A stretch of 64,000 nt of DNA from Sphagnum magellanicum (Eukaryota > Streptophyta > Sphagnopsida > Sphagnales > Sphagnaceae): assembly GCA_021904315.1 (NCBI GenBank), contig CM038914.1:744001-808000 (forward strand), written 5' to 3'. The translations under genes and the position numbers were made by a program. This document shows, one piece after another, positions 37,930 through 48,829 of this stretch (within the stretch, counting starts at the first letter, position 1; each line of letters opens with the position of its first letter). The notes beneath the pieces were generated by a model. The model did no database searches, was not told where the DNA came from, and saw only the letters and a program-made list of their open reading frames with translations.

Positions 37930-38770
37930 TTTCTTTGGAAGAGCACAAAACGATGCACCTGATAATGCTGATAATGTTGTTAAGGATGCTGAAATGATGC
38001 TGATAACGACGATGTGCTGTTAAGGATGGTAAGGATGATGATGATGTAGAGCTGGAATCCACTAGTCAATGTAAAGGAACTGCATTGCAGCTTTAAAAAA
38101 CCATCAATCTCTTAGTCAAGGGTCTCCTATGGATGTTGAGAGTGTGGTGAAATGAATGAAGATGAATACAATGCAGTGGGTGTTGGGATTTTGTTTTGTT
38201 TTTTTTTTTTTTTTTTTTGGGTGTCTGGAGGTTGGATGCTTTGGAACAGCACAAATGATGCTCATATAATGATGATGATGATGATGATGTTGTTAAGGAT
38301 GTTGAGGATGATGATGATAAAGAGCTGTAAGTAACCCACTAGTCTCTGTAAAGGAATTGCATTGTAGCTTTCAAAAAGCCATCAATCTCGTAGTCAAACT
38401 CTTGTAGGAGTGTTGATGAGTAAGTCAGGGTGGGATGAAGATGACGACAATGCAGTATTGGGTGTTGGGATTTCGATGGGATTTTTCTTGTGTCTCGAGA
38501 TTGGATGCTTTGGAACAGCACAAATGATGTTGATATACGGATGATGACGTTGTTAAGGATATTGAGAATGATGCTGATGATGATAAAGAGCTGTAAGTAA
38601 TCCACAAGTCCGTGTAAAGGAATTGCATTGAAGCTTTTTAAAAGCCATCAATCTCTTAGTGAAGCTTTTGTATGAATGTTGATCAGTATGGTGCGATGAA
38701 GATGACGACAATGCAGTATTGGGTGTCGGGGGGTTTTGTTGTCTCTGCTTGGATGCTTTTCTTCTACTTG
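37930..38770. repeat. Tandem array of ~250-300-bp units upstream of the XS gene
   Basis: Units contain 'ctttggaa(c/g)agcacaaa(t)gatg' (37933, 38239, 38508, partial near 38756), an ATG-rich microsatellite, 'aaagagctgtaagtaa.ccac.agtc..tgtaaaggaattgcattg.agcttt..aaaagccatcaatctc' and 'atgcagtattgggtgttggg'. Length variation comes mostly from the (ATG)n and poly-T tracts. The last unit ends about 560 bp before the first possible start codon of the XS gene. Confidence 0.85.
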
Positions 38771-39209
38771 TTATGTCTTTCTCTCTCACTCTTCACCAAG
38801 GAATTTTGTTGGGGGTAGGTAATCACCACCGGCTCTTTTTGTTTGCTTCTTCTGGGTATGAAGAATTGGAGCGGTGGGTGTAAAATGCGGGAGTTCCCAT
38901 GAGGAGGAACTGAAGAAGAAGGTGGTTGCGGTTGTGACATTCTTCTCACACTGTTTCGTCTGGAATTGGGTGTTTTGACTGGTACGTCTTTCTGTACATT
39001 TTCCGTGGGTTTTTGAGATACTATTGTTTTCTTTCAAATTCGGTGAACAGATTGGAATTTGGTTTTTTCTTCCCAGTTTTACGAAATTGTCTGGTGTCTT
39101 GGAAACTTGGGATGCGGAATTTTGATAGCATTTTTCCATTTTGAGCTTCAAGCATGTCGGTGTTTTGGATTAGGAAAACAATGGTGACTTTGGGAGCCAT
39201 CTTGGGATT

Positions 39210-39218
39210 TTAGGGTTT
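39210..39218 (-). promoter_or_regulatory. Telo-box upstream of the XS gene
   Basis: TTAGGGTTT occurs 111 bp before the first in-frame ATG of the XS-domain gene. It is the same motif as upstream of RBX1 and p23. Confidence 0.45.
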
Positions 39219-39328
39219 TGGATCCTTGCAGTGTGAGGCAGGCAGCCACACATCTTCATCTTGAGCTTGAAGCATTTTGCACCGGAGAACTCATGGTGGG
39301 TCAGTGTTCTATACCACTGTAGAGTTTC

Positions 39329-42137
39329 TTGAATGAAAGAGTAAGTGCAGAGATTTTATGGGTGAGGCTATTCAGATCGAAGTGCATATTAAGTGAAGGG
39401 AATTCCAAGTGTGGCGAATTGAGTGGAGGATTTCGTGTTCAAAGTTGCAATTCTTTGTCTGAAATTTATTTGGGGTTTTTGGTTTGTCCTCTTGTCAGCA
39501 ATGCACATATGCATAAAGAGTTGGAACAACAAGCAGATGTGTGTATGGCTGTGGAAGAGGAAAATGGGGTTGTTGCTGAAGAGAAGGAACAAAGTGATAA
39601 AGGGAACATAATGGGTCTGAACGAAGAAGAAGCCTTTCAGCTTAAGAATATTGGCGAAGGAGTCATAGAGAATGTTGATGAGATATTGAATTTTTCTCAT
39701 GAAGCACAGGAAAAAAATCCAATGGACAAAGAAATGCAGTGGGTGCAAGATGAAGTAGGTCTTCTGCTGGAAGCAACTCCCAAGGAGCATGTGACTGAAG
39801 AAGTGGTCAAGAAGATAGGAACACCTGTGAAGGTTTATCAAGAAGCTCAACAGAAGTTTGGTCTCTTGCAGGAAACTCTAGACTCAGATATGAATTGTGG
39901 GGAAATGACAGAAACCAAAGGGGGAGTTGGTTTTGCACCAGAACCAGCTCCTGATAAGTGCATAGCTGAAGAAGTGGTAAAGAAGTTGAACCCTGTGAAG
40001 ATTACTCAAGAAGCCTTCAAGAAAGATATGGAAGCACAAAAGAAAATGAATTTGCCTCACGACACTGCAGGAACATTCAGGTTCTCCCAACAAGCTCCAG
40101 GAGGGGTCATGACTGATGATGAAGGGAAACTGGCACAAGAAAACTGTGTTCTGGCAGCTCAAAAAAAGGATTCACTAGGAGATGTGGCAGAATGTGCTCA
40201 AGGACCATTGTACCCACATCTTGAATTTCATGAGAAGGCAGTGGAAAAAAAGGCAGATAATATGCAGGCAGCTGAAGACGACGTGAGTGAAAAAGAAATG
40301 AGTAGGGCTAAATCAAAACCTTGTACTCAACTGGCAGCTCAAGGCAAGGAAGCTGTAGGAATGGAGGATAAAGCAAAAGAGATGAAAGATCCAAATGAGC
40401 TTCTGGTGTGGCCACCAACAGTTGTTATTGAGAATACACGGACAGGAAAAACTGAAGATGGGCGTTGGACAGGGATTGGAAATGTTGAAATGGCCTGCTT
40501 CCTGAAAGGTATGATATACAAACCTTCAATGCTGTGTTTCTTCAGATTATCGGTTAGGCCTTCAAATCGTTTTCTGCTGATTCTTTCATTTCTTTGTGGA
40601 TCAGGTCTGTCTCAATCTCCATTGTGTTTGTGTGACAACTCTCACAGATTCCAAAGCAGACCCGCCATTGAATAATTCTCAATGAAATTTGTATAAACCT
40701 AATGGAAATTTATTGCATCAAGGATTATAACCAGTGTTCATTCACAACTCTGGCTTGTGCAGTGGGGTTTCTGTAGGTTGTTTTTGTGTGCCTCAGATTG
40801 TGTACCAGTCCATCCTCCAAGTTTAAGTATTGAAGGACTGACCACCCAAAAGAGGGTTGTTTAGGGTTTTCATTGCATTCATTGCTCTCACACAGTTCTT
40901 CAAGTCCAGAGATCATTGAGACAAGACTCAGTGGTATGAAATGATTTTTCAGAGTTGTTTCTGGTCCAGTTACAGAGGGCACCTTATGCAATCTCCCTAA
41001 CTAGATTGAGAAGAAATAACTCACACAAATTAAGGAAATGATTGCATCCTTCTTCTGGTGTTTGGATTTCAGAAGAGGGTTGTTTCAAAATTAAACAGAA
41101 GCAACCCACAGTGCAAGAAACGTTGCATTGTTTGTAACAGTTTCTCTCTAAAAGAAAGGCATGGGTTGAGCATTGTCCAGACCCTGAAACAATTGTAGCT
41201 CTCTGTGTGCAACCTTGCATGTCTTGTCCTCTTAATAGGTTTAGGAATTCTCATGTGTTTGACCAGAAGAGTAATGTCACAAATTTTTCTATGCTGGTAC
41301 ATGTTGCTGAAACTTGGTATGATTTTTCTTGGTGGTTCTGAAGATGGAACTCTTGGGAATAATGTGAGTGGGGCATGATGGTAGGTAGTCACTGCTGTTC
41401 ATGAGGAAGGTGATGGTCTGATACTTTGTGAGTGACACTCACAAGGTTATCACAGCAGGCATTATTGTTGTGTTTGTTTTGGTTTGGCTGGAACCTGACA
41501 CAAAATTTGTTTGGCATGATGGTAGGTAGTTGGTGCTGTTTACAATGAAGGTGATGCTCTGATACATTGTGAGTGAGACTCCCAAGGTTATCACAGCAGG
41601 CATTATTGCCGTGTTTGTTTCAGTTTGGCTGGAACCTGACACAAAATTTGTTTGGTTAGGTTGTATACTTTTGCAGAGTTTCTCTTTGCAGTAATGGTTC
41701 TCATTACGTGATCTCATGGTGTGGATTCAGATATTGAACATGCAGCAGGGAAGCCCAAATCAACATGGGGAAAAGAGGGCCACAAAGGGCAGGTACTTGT
41801 CCAGTACCCACCCAGTTTGCAAGGCTTAGAAGAAGCAGACCGCTTACATGAACACTTTGAGAAAAATGGGAGGAGCCGGAAAGATTGGTGCAGCATCCAA
41901 CCTTTTTGGCATGGCCTTCCAGGCCATGATGACCTGGAGGAGGGCCCCGATTTCCTTCGCATTGACAAAGAGACACAGATAAAGCAGCGTGTCTTCTATG
42001 GCTATCTTGCAACAGCAGCTGACCTTGATAAGGTTCAGCAACCCATTAATCGTAAGCGGAAACGGAAGGTGAATGTTCTGACTCGAGCACAGATCCAAGC
42101 TCATTCAGTTCCTGGCAACAAGACAATTGTCATTTGA
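39329..42137 (+). CDS. XS-domain protein (SGS3-related) with acidic N-terminus
   Basis: XS domains are RNA-recognition-like folds known from SGS3 and the IDN2/FDM proteins, which bind double-stranded RNA with overhangs in plant RNA silencing. Two exons, 39329-40508 and 41731-42137, join in frame across a 1222-bp GT-AG intron to give 527 residues. The XS domain spans the junction, from about residue 365: LLVWPPTVVIENTRTGKTED, GRWTGIGNVEM, then GKEGHKGQVLVQY, EADRLHEHFEKNGRSRKDW and QRVFYGYLATAADLDKV. Residues ~75-360 are Glu/Lys/Ala-rich with an imperfect ~40-residue repeat (EEVVKKIGTPVKVYQEA and EEVVKKLNPVKITQEA). I see neither a zf-XS domain before it nor the long C-terminal coiled coil of SGS3. 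The start is uncertain: MHKELEQQ (39510), just after a CTTGTCAG that could be a splice acceptor, is plausible. Confidence 0.8.
41372..41653. repeat. 141-bp tandem duplication inside the XS gene intron
   Basis: Copies start GGCATGATGGTAGGTAGT at 41372 and GGCATGATGGTAGGTAGTTG at 41513 and are highly similar through 'ggctggaacctgacacaaaatttgttt'. It ends about 80 bp before the 3' splice site. Confidence 0.9.
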
Positions 42138-42200
42138 TCTGAGTCAAGCACAGAGATTGAAGCTCATTCAGTTCCTGGCAACAAGATGGTTGTCTTGGGT
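42079..42200. repeat. ~60-bp tandem duplication across the XS gene stop codon
   Basis: 'ctgactcgagcacagatccaagctcattcagttcctggcaacaagacaattgtc' (from 42079) is repeated as 'ctgagtcaagcacagagattgaagctcattcagttcctggcaacaagatggttgtc' (from 42140). The stop TGA at 42135-42137 lies at the junction. After it the same frame stays open for about 41 codons and repeats the peptide AHSVPGNK. Confidence 0.85.
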
Positions 42201-44690
42201 CACAGGATGCCAATGGAAAGAAGCTTGAGATTGAAAGTCTTCAAAGGGAGCAATACTTTGTGAGCTTCCAAAGTTCAGAAGCTATCTAGGCTACGTGAAA
42301 GTGTTTTTGGTGGCTTCATATTGAACCCTGGTTTGAAAAAGAGACAATGGCAATGCCTCAACTTCAAAAGCAACCGTGGGTTGTTGGAGACCATTTTTTA
42401 CAAGACAAATATGATGATCTCAATCGGAGAGCATGGAAGAGTCTCATTTGGAAGGAAAGCAGACATCCAATGAAAGCAAGAAACTTGCTTTCATTGCAAC
42501 ATGGACTTGAGTTTTGTAACTAGAGTTTTGCAGGCAAAATGACATGGGAGGGATTTACATACTACGACAATCCACACTCAGCTTTGTTCAGATGGTGTAT
42601 GTAAAACCAGAGTGCCCCATGAGATATACATATATCCAAAGTTTCTTGTGGTAGGGTCTCCTGCAAGCTGATCACATCCTTCAAGCACACCACTGATGAG
42701 TTTGAGTTTCTCATTGTGGAAAACTAGACATTGAAAACTGCTGATATTTGGTTCTGCAACGCATTTTCAGAGTAGTAGTATAGAATGACAATCATGCTTG
42801 AACCACCACCAATCTTGTTCTTTGTTGGAGTTCCAAATTGACGGTCATACTGCAGCTGCAAATTGGCACCAGTTTCATAGGCAATACATTTCTCATTTTC
42901 AGGAACTTTCAAGACGGTCATGCTTGACAAAGGCAAGAAAGATGTTCAGATTGTTATACCATGCCATCTTGCAGCTCCTGCTTCTTGGGTGATTTTAATT
43001 CAGATTCCTACTGTGGAGAAACAGAAGCCTGATGGATGGATATGAACCATGAAAAGCATATCACCACTGAGATGTCAAGAACAGTGTACAGAAGTTTGCA
43101 TATCAAAAGTTCTGAGAGTATCATCAAATCACCCTGAGATGATCCTGGGAGAGAGCACAGCCAACTAGGAACATACTACTGATAACCACATTCCTTTCAT
43201 AGTGTTTTCCCCCAACAAAAAGACGAATTTGGCCAGTTTTCTAACAAGTTGCTGCTTGGTACAGGATTGCAGAAAGCACTGGGAATGTTAAAAGAAAGGT
43301 GTCAGCATTAAGACAATACTGCATCCATAACATTCAGCCATTAGTCAGGCTTTGATCTCTGAAAGCATCCCTTACAAACAGTTGCAAGAGTTTCTGGCTG
43401 AGAGTTTAAAAACCTGAAACATGCTGAATCCTTCGCATAATCCTTCGCATAATCCTTAAGCTCAGCCTTAAACATAGAAAAACATCGGTGAAAGTAAGAA
43501 GGGTGCATTTTCAAATTTTAGGTCACAAGAGTTCCCCATGCACAGAAAAGCCATACACAAAAAGATAACTGAAAATAGACTACTGCACCACAAGAATGGA
43601 GAGCTCTTGGAGAGAAACTGTGCAATATGCACATTGTAGTGAAGACCATCAATGGCCTAGTCAAGGTCAGTGCAAGTTGGACAACCTGAATAGTGAGTTC
43701 TGGGATATCCACTAGGGAGTTCAGAATGATGATGCTAAGCAGACCAACATAACAAAAGGACAGGCAAAAAAGTTAATGAAGAGAAGGCATTAAATTGAAT
43801 GAAAGTTCAAGAATACCAAGGAGGATGCAGGGAGAAAACTCTCAAAAGTAGTCAAGACTTCACAATAAGAACTGGCACAACAAAACTCCCTAATAAAACA
43901 TACAAAGCCCTCACACACATGAATTGGAAAACACCAGGTAGCAAATACCAAATACAAATCTTCCTCGAGAAAATACACCATTTGCCTTTGAGTAACTTTG
44001 GTGTTCCCAGGCAAATGATAAACCTCACTAAGACACATTACTTGGTACTGCAAGACCTCTTTATAACAGATAGTTCTTAATGTGGGTAACTGAAAAATGA
44101 TGTGCAAGAACACAATGGGTCCATATGGAGCATGTGATTGATGTAAATGTTGGAGATTATAAGCAAAAACAAGGAAGTTGCAAAAGAAACCAGTGTACAA
44201 TAAGAACTGCAAGACAAGCATAGGCCACCATCAACAAGGTCATATCCAGATACATCGAATTTGAGAAGTTAGAAACCATTGAGCATGAACAGCTTCCTCT
44301 TACAAACCTTATCAAAGTACCCCGAATAAATGTGAAAGAGAGGCAAAAGTGAGGTTTTCACAGAGAACCGCAACAGATACTCGAAAAAGGATTTAAAGAC
44401 ATACACAGGGGTCCTCACTCTGAAACCATGGAGGTTTTGAGAGTAGAGTCTGGTTAAAGAAAAGAAACTGGATTTTATCTGGACTATAAGTCTTGGGGGG
44501 GAGGGGAGGGAAAAAGGCCGCAAAACAAACAAAAGGCATTCACGAAGTGCAAGCTCTGAAAACCTAACCCCCTTTGAAATGCCTCTGTCTTCTCGATTCA
44601 CATGAGCTTGAATCCGGATACGTATCCAGGGACAAGTCTCGCTTCAGTCCCATCCAGTAACCGTATGGACAAAAGATTTTTTGAGGTATT
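42138..44690. other. XS gene 3' flank and p23 3' flank
   Basis: No recognised gene. A minus-strand frame at 42724-42936 (starts MPLSSMTVLKVPENEKCIAY) looks protein-like but I cannot name it. The sequence just left of 44695 presumably contains the p23 3' UTR. Confidence 0.4.
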
Positions 44691-44694
44691 CACG

Positions 44695-45222
44695 TTACAC
44701 CTCAGCCTTTTTCAAATCAGAAAATTCTTCCTCATCGTCGCTTGCATCCTCGCCTCCTGCATTGAAGCCTGAGAAGTCCATACCCCCCAGACCCTCCATA
44801 TCTCCTCCTAATCCTCCCATGGATCCCATTCCGTCCATGCCTCCCATGTCGAAGCTACTCACCGGCCCCGACGCTTCCTGCTCCTCGTCTTCGTCAATCC
44901 ATTTATCCCAGTCCGCCTTCACATACGGAGGAGCTTTCCCCTCCGCCTTAAGCAACCGCTTCCACCAACCCTTCTCCGCCTTCTCGAGCTCACAAACAGT
45001 ATGTCGAAGCCCGGTCGCGATCTTACTCGCTTCCACGTTCAACTTCCCAAAGAGCTCTAGGTCAGCGCTGTACTGCTGGTTGACGGAGCCTTCCGTGGCC
45101 GAGAATGTGAACCTGCCGTCCGGCTCCAACTTCACCTGCGCATTCTTGGCATCAGGCAACGACACGGTGATGAACACCTTGTCGGAGCGCTGCGCCCACA
45201 AGATCTCCGGATGACGACTCAT
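44695..45222 (-). CDS. p23 co-chaperone (CS domain), intronless
   Basis: p23 binds the ATP-bound HSP90 dimer, slows its ATPase and stabilises client complexes in the cytosol and nucleus. One uninterrupted frame of 175 residues starts MSRHPEILWAQRSDKVFITV, typical of plant p23. The CS domain fills residues 1 to about 105, with SVNQQYSADLELFGKLN and the conserved EKAEKGWWKRLL near residues 80-93. The tail is as in plant p23s: an acidic WDKWIDEDEE segment, a Gly/Met-rich stretch (GGMDGMGSMGGLGGDMEGLG) and an acidic end EDASDDEEEFSDLKKAEV. Length is normal. Many plant p23 genes have introns, so the lack of any here may mark a retrocopy, but no damage is visible. The reverse strand also carries a 177-codon open frame, which is a shadow. 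Confidence 0.95.
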   Translation of the reverse strand: MSRHPEILWAQRSDKVFITVSLPDAKNAQVKLEPDGRFTFSATEGSVNQQYSADLELFGKLNVEASKIATGLRHTVCELEKAEKGWWKRLLKAEGKAPPYVKADWDKWIDEDEEQEASGPVSSFDMGGMDGMGSMGGLGGDMEGLGGMDFSGFNAGGEDASDDEEEFSDLKKAEV

Positions 45223-45495
45223 CTCTTCTCTCTAGCCACCCCGCTCTCGCTTCCTTCAAAAACCCCGATGCAACTCCGAGAGAGAAATCTGATGAAAAAG
45301 CTGCCACTTTTCCAAGCTCCCAACAAAAACAACGTGGAAGCCCGGAACATACGCACAACCCTCAGATTCTGGTACACCACGCTGCACAAAGAGAGAGAGT
45401 GACCGAGTGCACAACTACAAAAAATGCTCGAGATTTGCTTGCAGCCAAAACCCTCGTCTCGTCGGACGCGAGAGCGATAGAAGGAAGAAACAAGA

Positions 45496-45522
45496 AACCC
45501 TAAAAAGCCAAATTAGGGTTTT
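45496..45522. promoter_or_regulatory. Two telo-boxes upstream of p23
   Basis: AAACCCTAA (45496-45504) and TTAGGGTTT (45514-45522) face each other nine bases apart, about 270-300 bp upstream of the p23 start. The flanking DNA (45.2-45.7 kb) is GC-rich relative to its surroundings, consistent with a promoter. Confidence 0.6.
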
Positions 45523-45529
45523 GCTGCCT

Positions 45530-47690
45530 CAGAGCAAGTAAAGGGGCCGGGGATACACCAATGAAATACGGCCACGTCACGATCGGCAACCTTCAATTTG
45601 CCACAGTGTAAAACAGGAACTGCAATTGGATGTCTCGTCGATTGTGTGGACAGAAAATACCCTTTCATTCGCTGTATTCGTGTCATAACCATCCACGTGG
45701 ATCCACCTTCCTAAGTAGCCACCAAATGCCTTACATATTTACTTACCCTGTGAAGTAATAATCCCTACCTAATTACCCACAATAATTTTACCCACTTACG
45801 AGTGTGAACCCCGTGCCTAATGCACAGGTGTGTTATTTCAACAATGTTTGGTTCATGTTTTAGTTTTCTTTTTAAACTTTTATTTTTTATGTGTTTTTTT
45901 TTTATAATATAAATAAAGTGTTTCTTTTTCACTTTTGTATTTTTGTTTATTTGGATGCAAGTTTGAAGAAAGAAGACACACCTAATTTTTTTTCAAGTAG
46001 GATTTTTTTTCATTATTATAAGTTTTATTTTTTCTCATTTTTTACTCTTTATTTGGTTTCTTCTTTTTTATAATTTTTTTTTCTCTTAAAATTATTTTTA
46101 TTGTATTTCCCTTTCCTTGCAGCAATGGATTGAATGTAGCTGCAACTCATGGGCTTTGAGAGTGAATTTAAATTCTTCAAGAAAGAATTCAAGACGGTTA
46201 AGTTCTGATCAAGACCCATTATTCATGATCAGTTCTATACAGAGAATCTTCCCATTCTTGGTGGGCAGAAAGCTGCAGTGTCAGACTCAGTTAACGGATG
46301 GTGTGCAGCCGACAACATCGTCCAGACGGATGGACAGAGGGACGACGTGGACGGATGACGGGACGGGCGGGTTCAGGGACTGTCCGTAGCCACTATCCGT
46401 CCGGAGTCAGGGGAAGGAACTTTCTTCCTTTACAATATATGATATGGGTATGAATAATTTTTTAAATACTCAATACCAAGACCGGGCGGGTATGAAAGTT
46501 TCAAAATAAATACCATCATTGGACAAGTGATCGTTACCTACCTACCTACTAGAAACCCTAAAATGGGTGTATTATGAATCCACCCAAAATATACCATACA
46601 ATTAATTATACATGGCAAAGCAAGTGATATCAACTATCATCTTAAATTTGCTCCCTAAATGCACACACTATGTACATAATTTTTAATATGCACTTCATCA
46701 TTTTGCAAGACTAAGGAATGAAGTGAGTTAAAAAGTACAAATCTCCATGAAAATTGAAGTTCTAGATGGTTATACAAAAGGTATGCAAAATTTGAATTTC
46801 AATTTTGCACAACTTGCCTACTATCTTGCATCTTTTGGGATTTATGGGAGTTTTTTTTATTATAGTTTTTTACCTTTGTTGCATTATCTTTAAGACCAAT
46901 GAAACATAAGTCTTTTAAGTGCATCACCGATGAGAAATTGGGATAGACAAACATTTGGTGATCCTATGGTGATGTATGTAATTATTTTCTTTAGCGAATG
47001 GATTCGTAATTAAAGTGTTTCATGAAGATGTGTTTGATTTGTGTGATGATTCACTTACATTAATTTCAATCCAAATTTCATCAAACACAAAATCGGTTTT
47101 CTCCTAGTAGGGATGCATTTCTTATAAGATAACTTAAAAACATGTTTTTTTCCCACGTATTACATGATTAGGGCAAATGTGTGAAGGGGAAAGGTGAAAT
47201 TGAAGAAAAATGGTATGGGAGCTCTAACACAAATGCAAATCATGTTAGATTGTTTTTTTAACCTTTTTCAATTCAACATTTTTCAAAAATAACATATGTA
47301 AAAAACAATTTCAACTATGTAGCATGCAACATTTAATTTTGTTAAAATATGTTATTTATTAATGAAACTTGATATGTCTCTTCAATTTCTCTATGGGTGT
47401 AAAAACATAATAAATCCTCATACAAGGTTGGTGACAACAGATACATGCAACAAAACAATAATTGAGAAAAGGTGATTAATCACCCCATAATGCATGTGAA
47501 TCATTACTTAGTTTTGTTTTCTTTTAAACTTTGAAAGGTCTTGTTCCTCACCTCCTTTGATTTGAACTTTGTGTTAAAAGTGAGATAGTCATCCCAATAG
47601 ATTGAACAATATCTTGTTCTATTATAAAGTTTTTTAAAGTTTCACATCAATTCTACCTATAGAGTTTGAATTATAACCAATTAAGAACAA
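45530..47690. other. Intergenic between p23 and the DnaJ pseudogene
   Basis: It is AT-rich except for a GC-rich patch at 46270-46410 with repeated GACGGATG/GGACGG motifs. The 90-codon frame there (46117-46389) has no recognisable domain. Confidence 0.45.
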
Positions 47691-47696
47691 AATGAA

Positions 47697-48822
47697 ATGA
47701 AAAAGGATTACTACAAGGTGTTAGGGTTACCTTCTGATGCTAGCACCCATGATGTGAAGCAAGTATTTCGCAATTTAGCCCTCCAATTCCACCTAGATCG
47801 GCATGTTCATGTTTCCAAGTATTTAAAGGAAATTGTTATCCATCATTTTAAAGAGTTGTCCAAAGCTTATGAAGTCCTTAGCAATGAACGTAAACAAGTT
47901 ATGTATCACTAGGGTGGTGGTTCAAGCCATGCAACAACCTCTACTTCTCACAAGTGTGACATTTCTTCCTTGTGTTTTGAAAGTAATCATAATCTTGTAC
48001 TCAATATGCTTGGGTTGAATTTTTTCATCTTTCTTCCCCATGAAATCTAAAACAATGATGGTCAATCATATGATCATTCTTCTTCACATAAAACTCATGG
48101 TTCATTATTTTAGTTTTGAAACCAAAGCTCAAATTAAACCACTTTTTTGGTTGCCAAATGTTTACCTACTTAACAATGGAGTTTACACTTGGGCTTTCTA
48201 TAAATTTTCTATGGGTTGTCACTAGTCATGACCATATTTCACAACATAAAATTCTATGAGTTTTTTGGATACTTAATGAAAATTGAGAAAATTGAAAATC
48301 TAGATTGAAAGTCTTTGATCTAAAACTTTTTTTTTTAACAACTCCTTCAAACTCACATGGATAGATTTCACATTTTTTTCAATTGAACACATGAAAGTTA
48401 ATTTGAAAATTAAGCATTCAAATATGAGTTGTAATATAATTGACAAATTAATGTTTTTCATCAAATTGCTTAAAGTTCAAAGTTTAGGTGGAACTTGTTT
48501 AATTGAAAACCCAAAGTTGTATACAAAGCTTATTGGATTGGCAAAAGCTGTAATATCCATTTTTGGTTTTTGTGTTGTTTTTAGTACTAAGTTGCACATT
48601 TATTATTGATTCTTAATAATGAACATATGTCATTTGGATCAGGGCAACAACGATCATTATCAACATTACACAAAAAGATTCAATCATTATGGGGGAAGTC
48701 AAACAAGTTCAATAAATCCAAGAAATGGAAATGTGAACGACATCAAAAGGATGTGGAGGGCACATCATGTTGCAAGCTCCTTTAAGAGATACTACCTTAT
48801 TCATTTGCTTTTCATAGGGTAA
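47697..48822 (+). pseudogene. Decayed DnaJ (HSP40) gene
   Basis: The first 72 codons (47697-47912) encode a J-domain: MKKDYYKVLGLPSDASTHDV, FRNLALQFHLDRH, HHFKELSKAYEVLSNERKQV. The HPD tripeptide, needed to stimulate HSP70 ATPase, reads HLD. A TAG follows at YH*, where DnaJ proteins continue with a Gly/Ser linker; in the same frame the next residues are GGGSSHATTSTS. A candidate second exon follows an AG near 48,645 (GNNDHYQHYTKRFNHYGG) and also ends in stops. There is no intact reading frame. Loss of HPD and the stop together argue for a pseudogene rather than a small J-like protein. Confidence 0.7.
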
Positions 48823-48829
48823 TTTCTTA

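Larger units (their letters stand above)
33826..37930. other. Dioxygenase upstream region and intergenic DNA
   Basis: No gene is supported. Contents are the 43-bp repeat (34.5 kb), a TTA microsatellite at about 35010-35034, a pair of palindromes at 35481-35523, a degenerate 'aatttcatccatgtgg' repeat at 35.9-36.25 kb, a 51-bp tandem array (36526-36783) and AT-rich DNA at 37.0-37.3 kb. Confidence 0.5.

Noticed and set aside
38152-38789. Met-, Ser- and Ile-rich frames on both strands of the ATG-rich array
   Set aside because: They are translations of trinucleotide repeats and lack any conserved domain.
42138-42540. Continuation of the XS protein beyond the stop
   Set aside because: The in-frame extension ends after ~41 codons and other frames give no SGS3-like coiled coil, so it was kept as 3' flank with the duplication noted.
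44681-45214. 177-codon plus-strand open frame over the p23 gene
   Set aside because: It is the antisense shadow of p23. The minus-strand product matches the p23 family along its full length, while the plus-strand product is low-complexity Ser/Pro.
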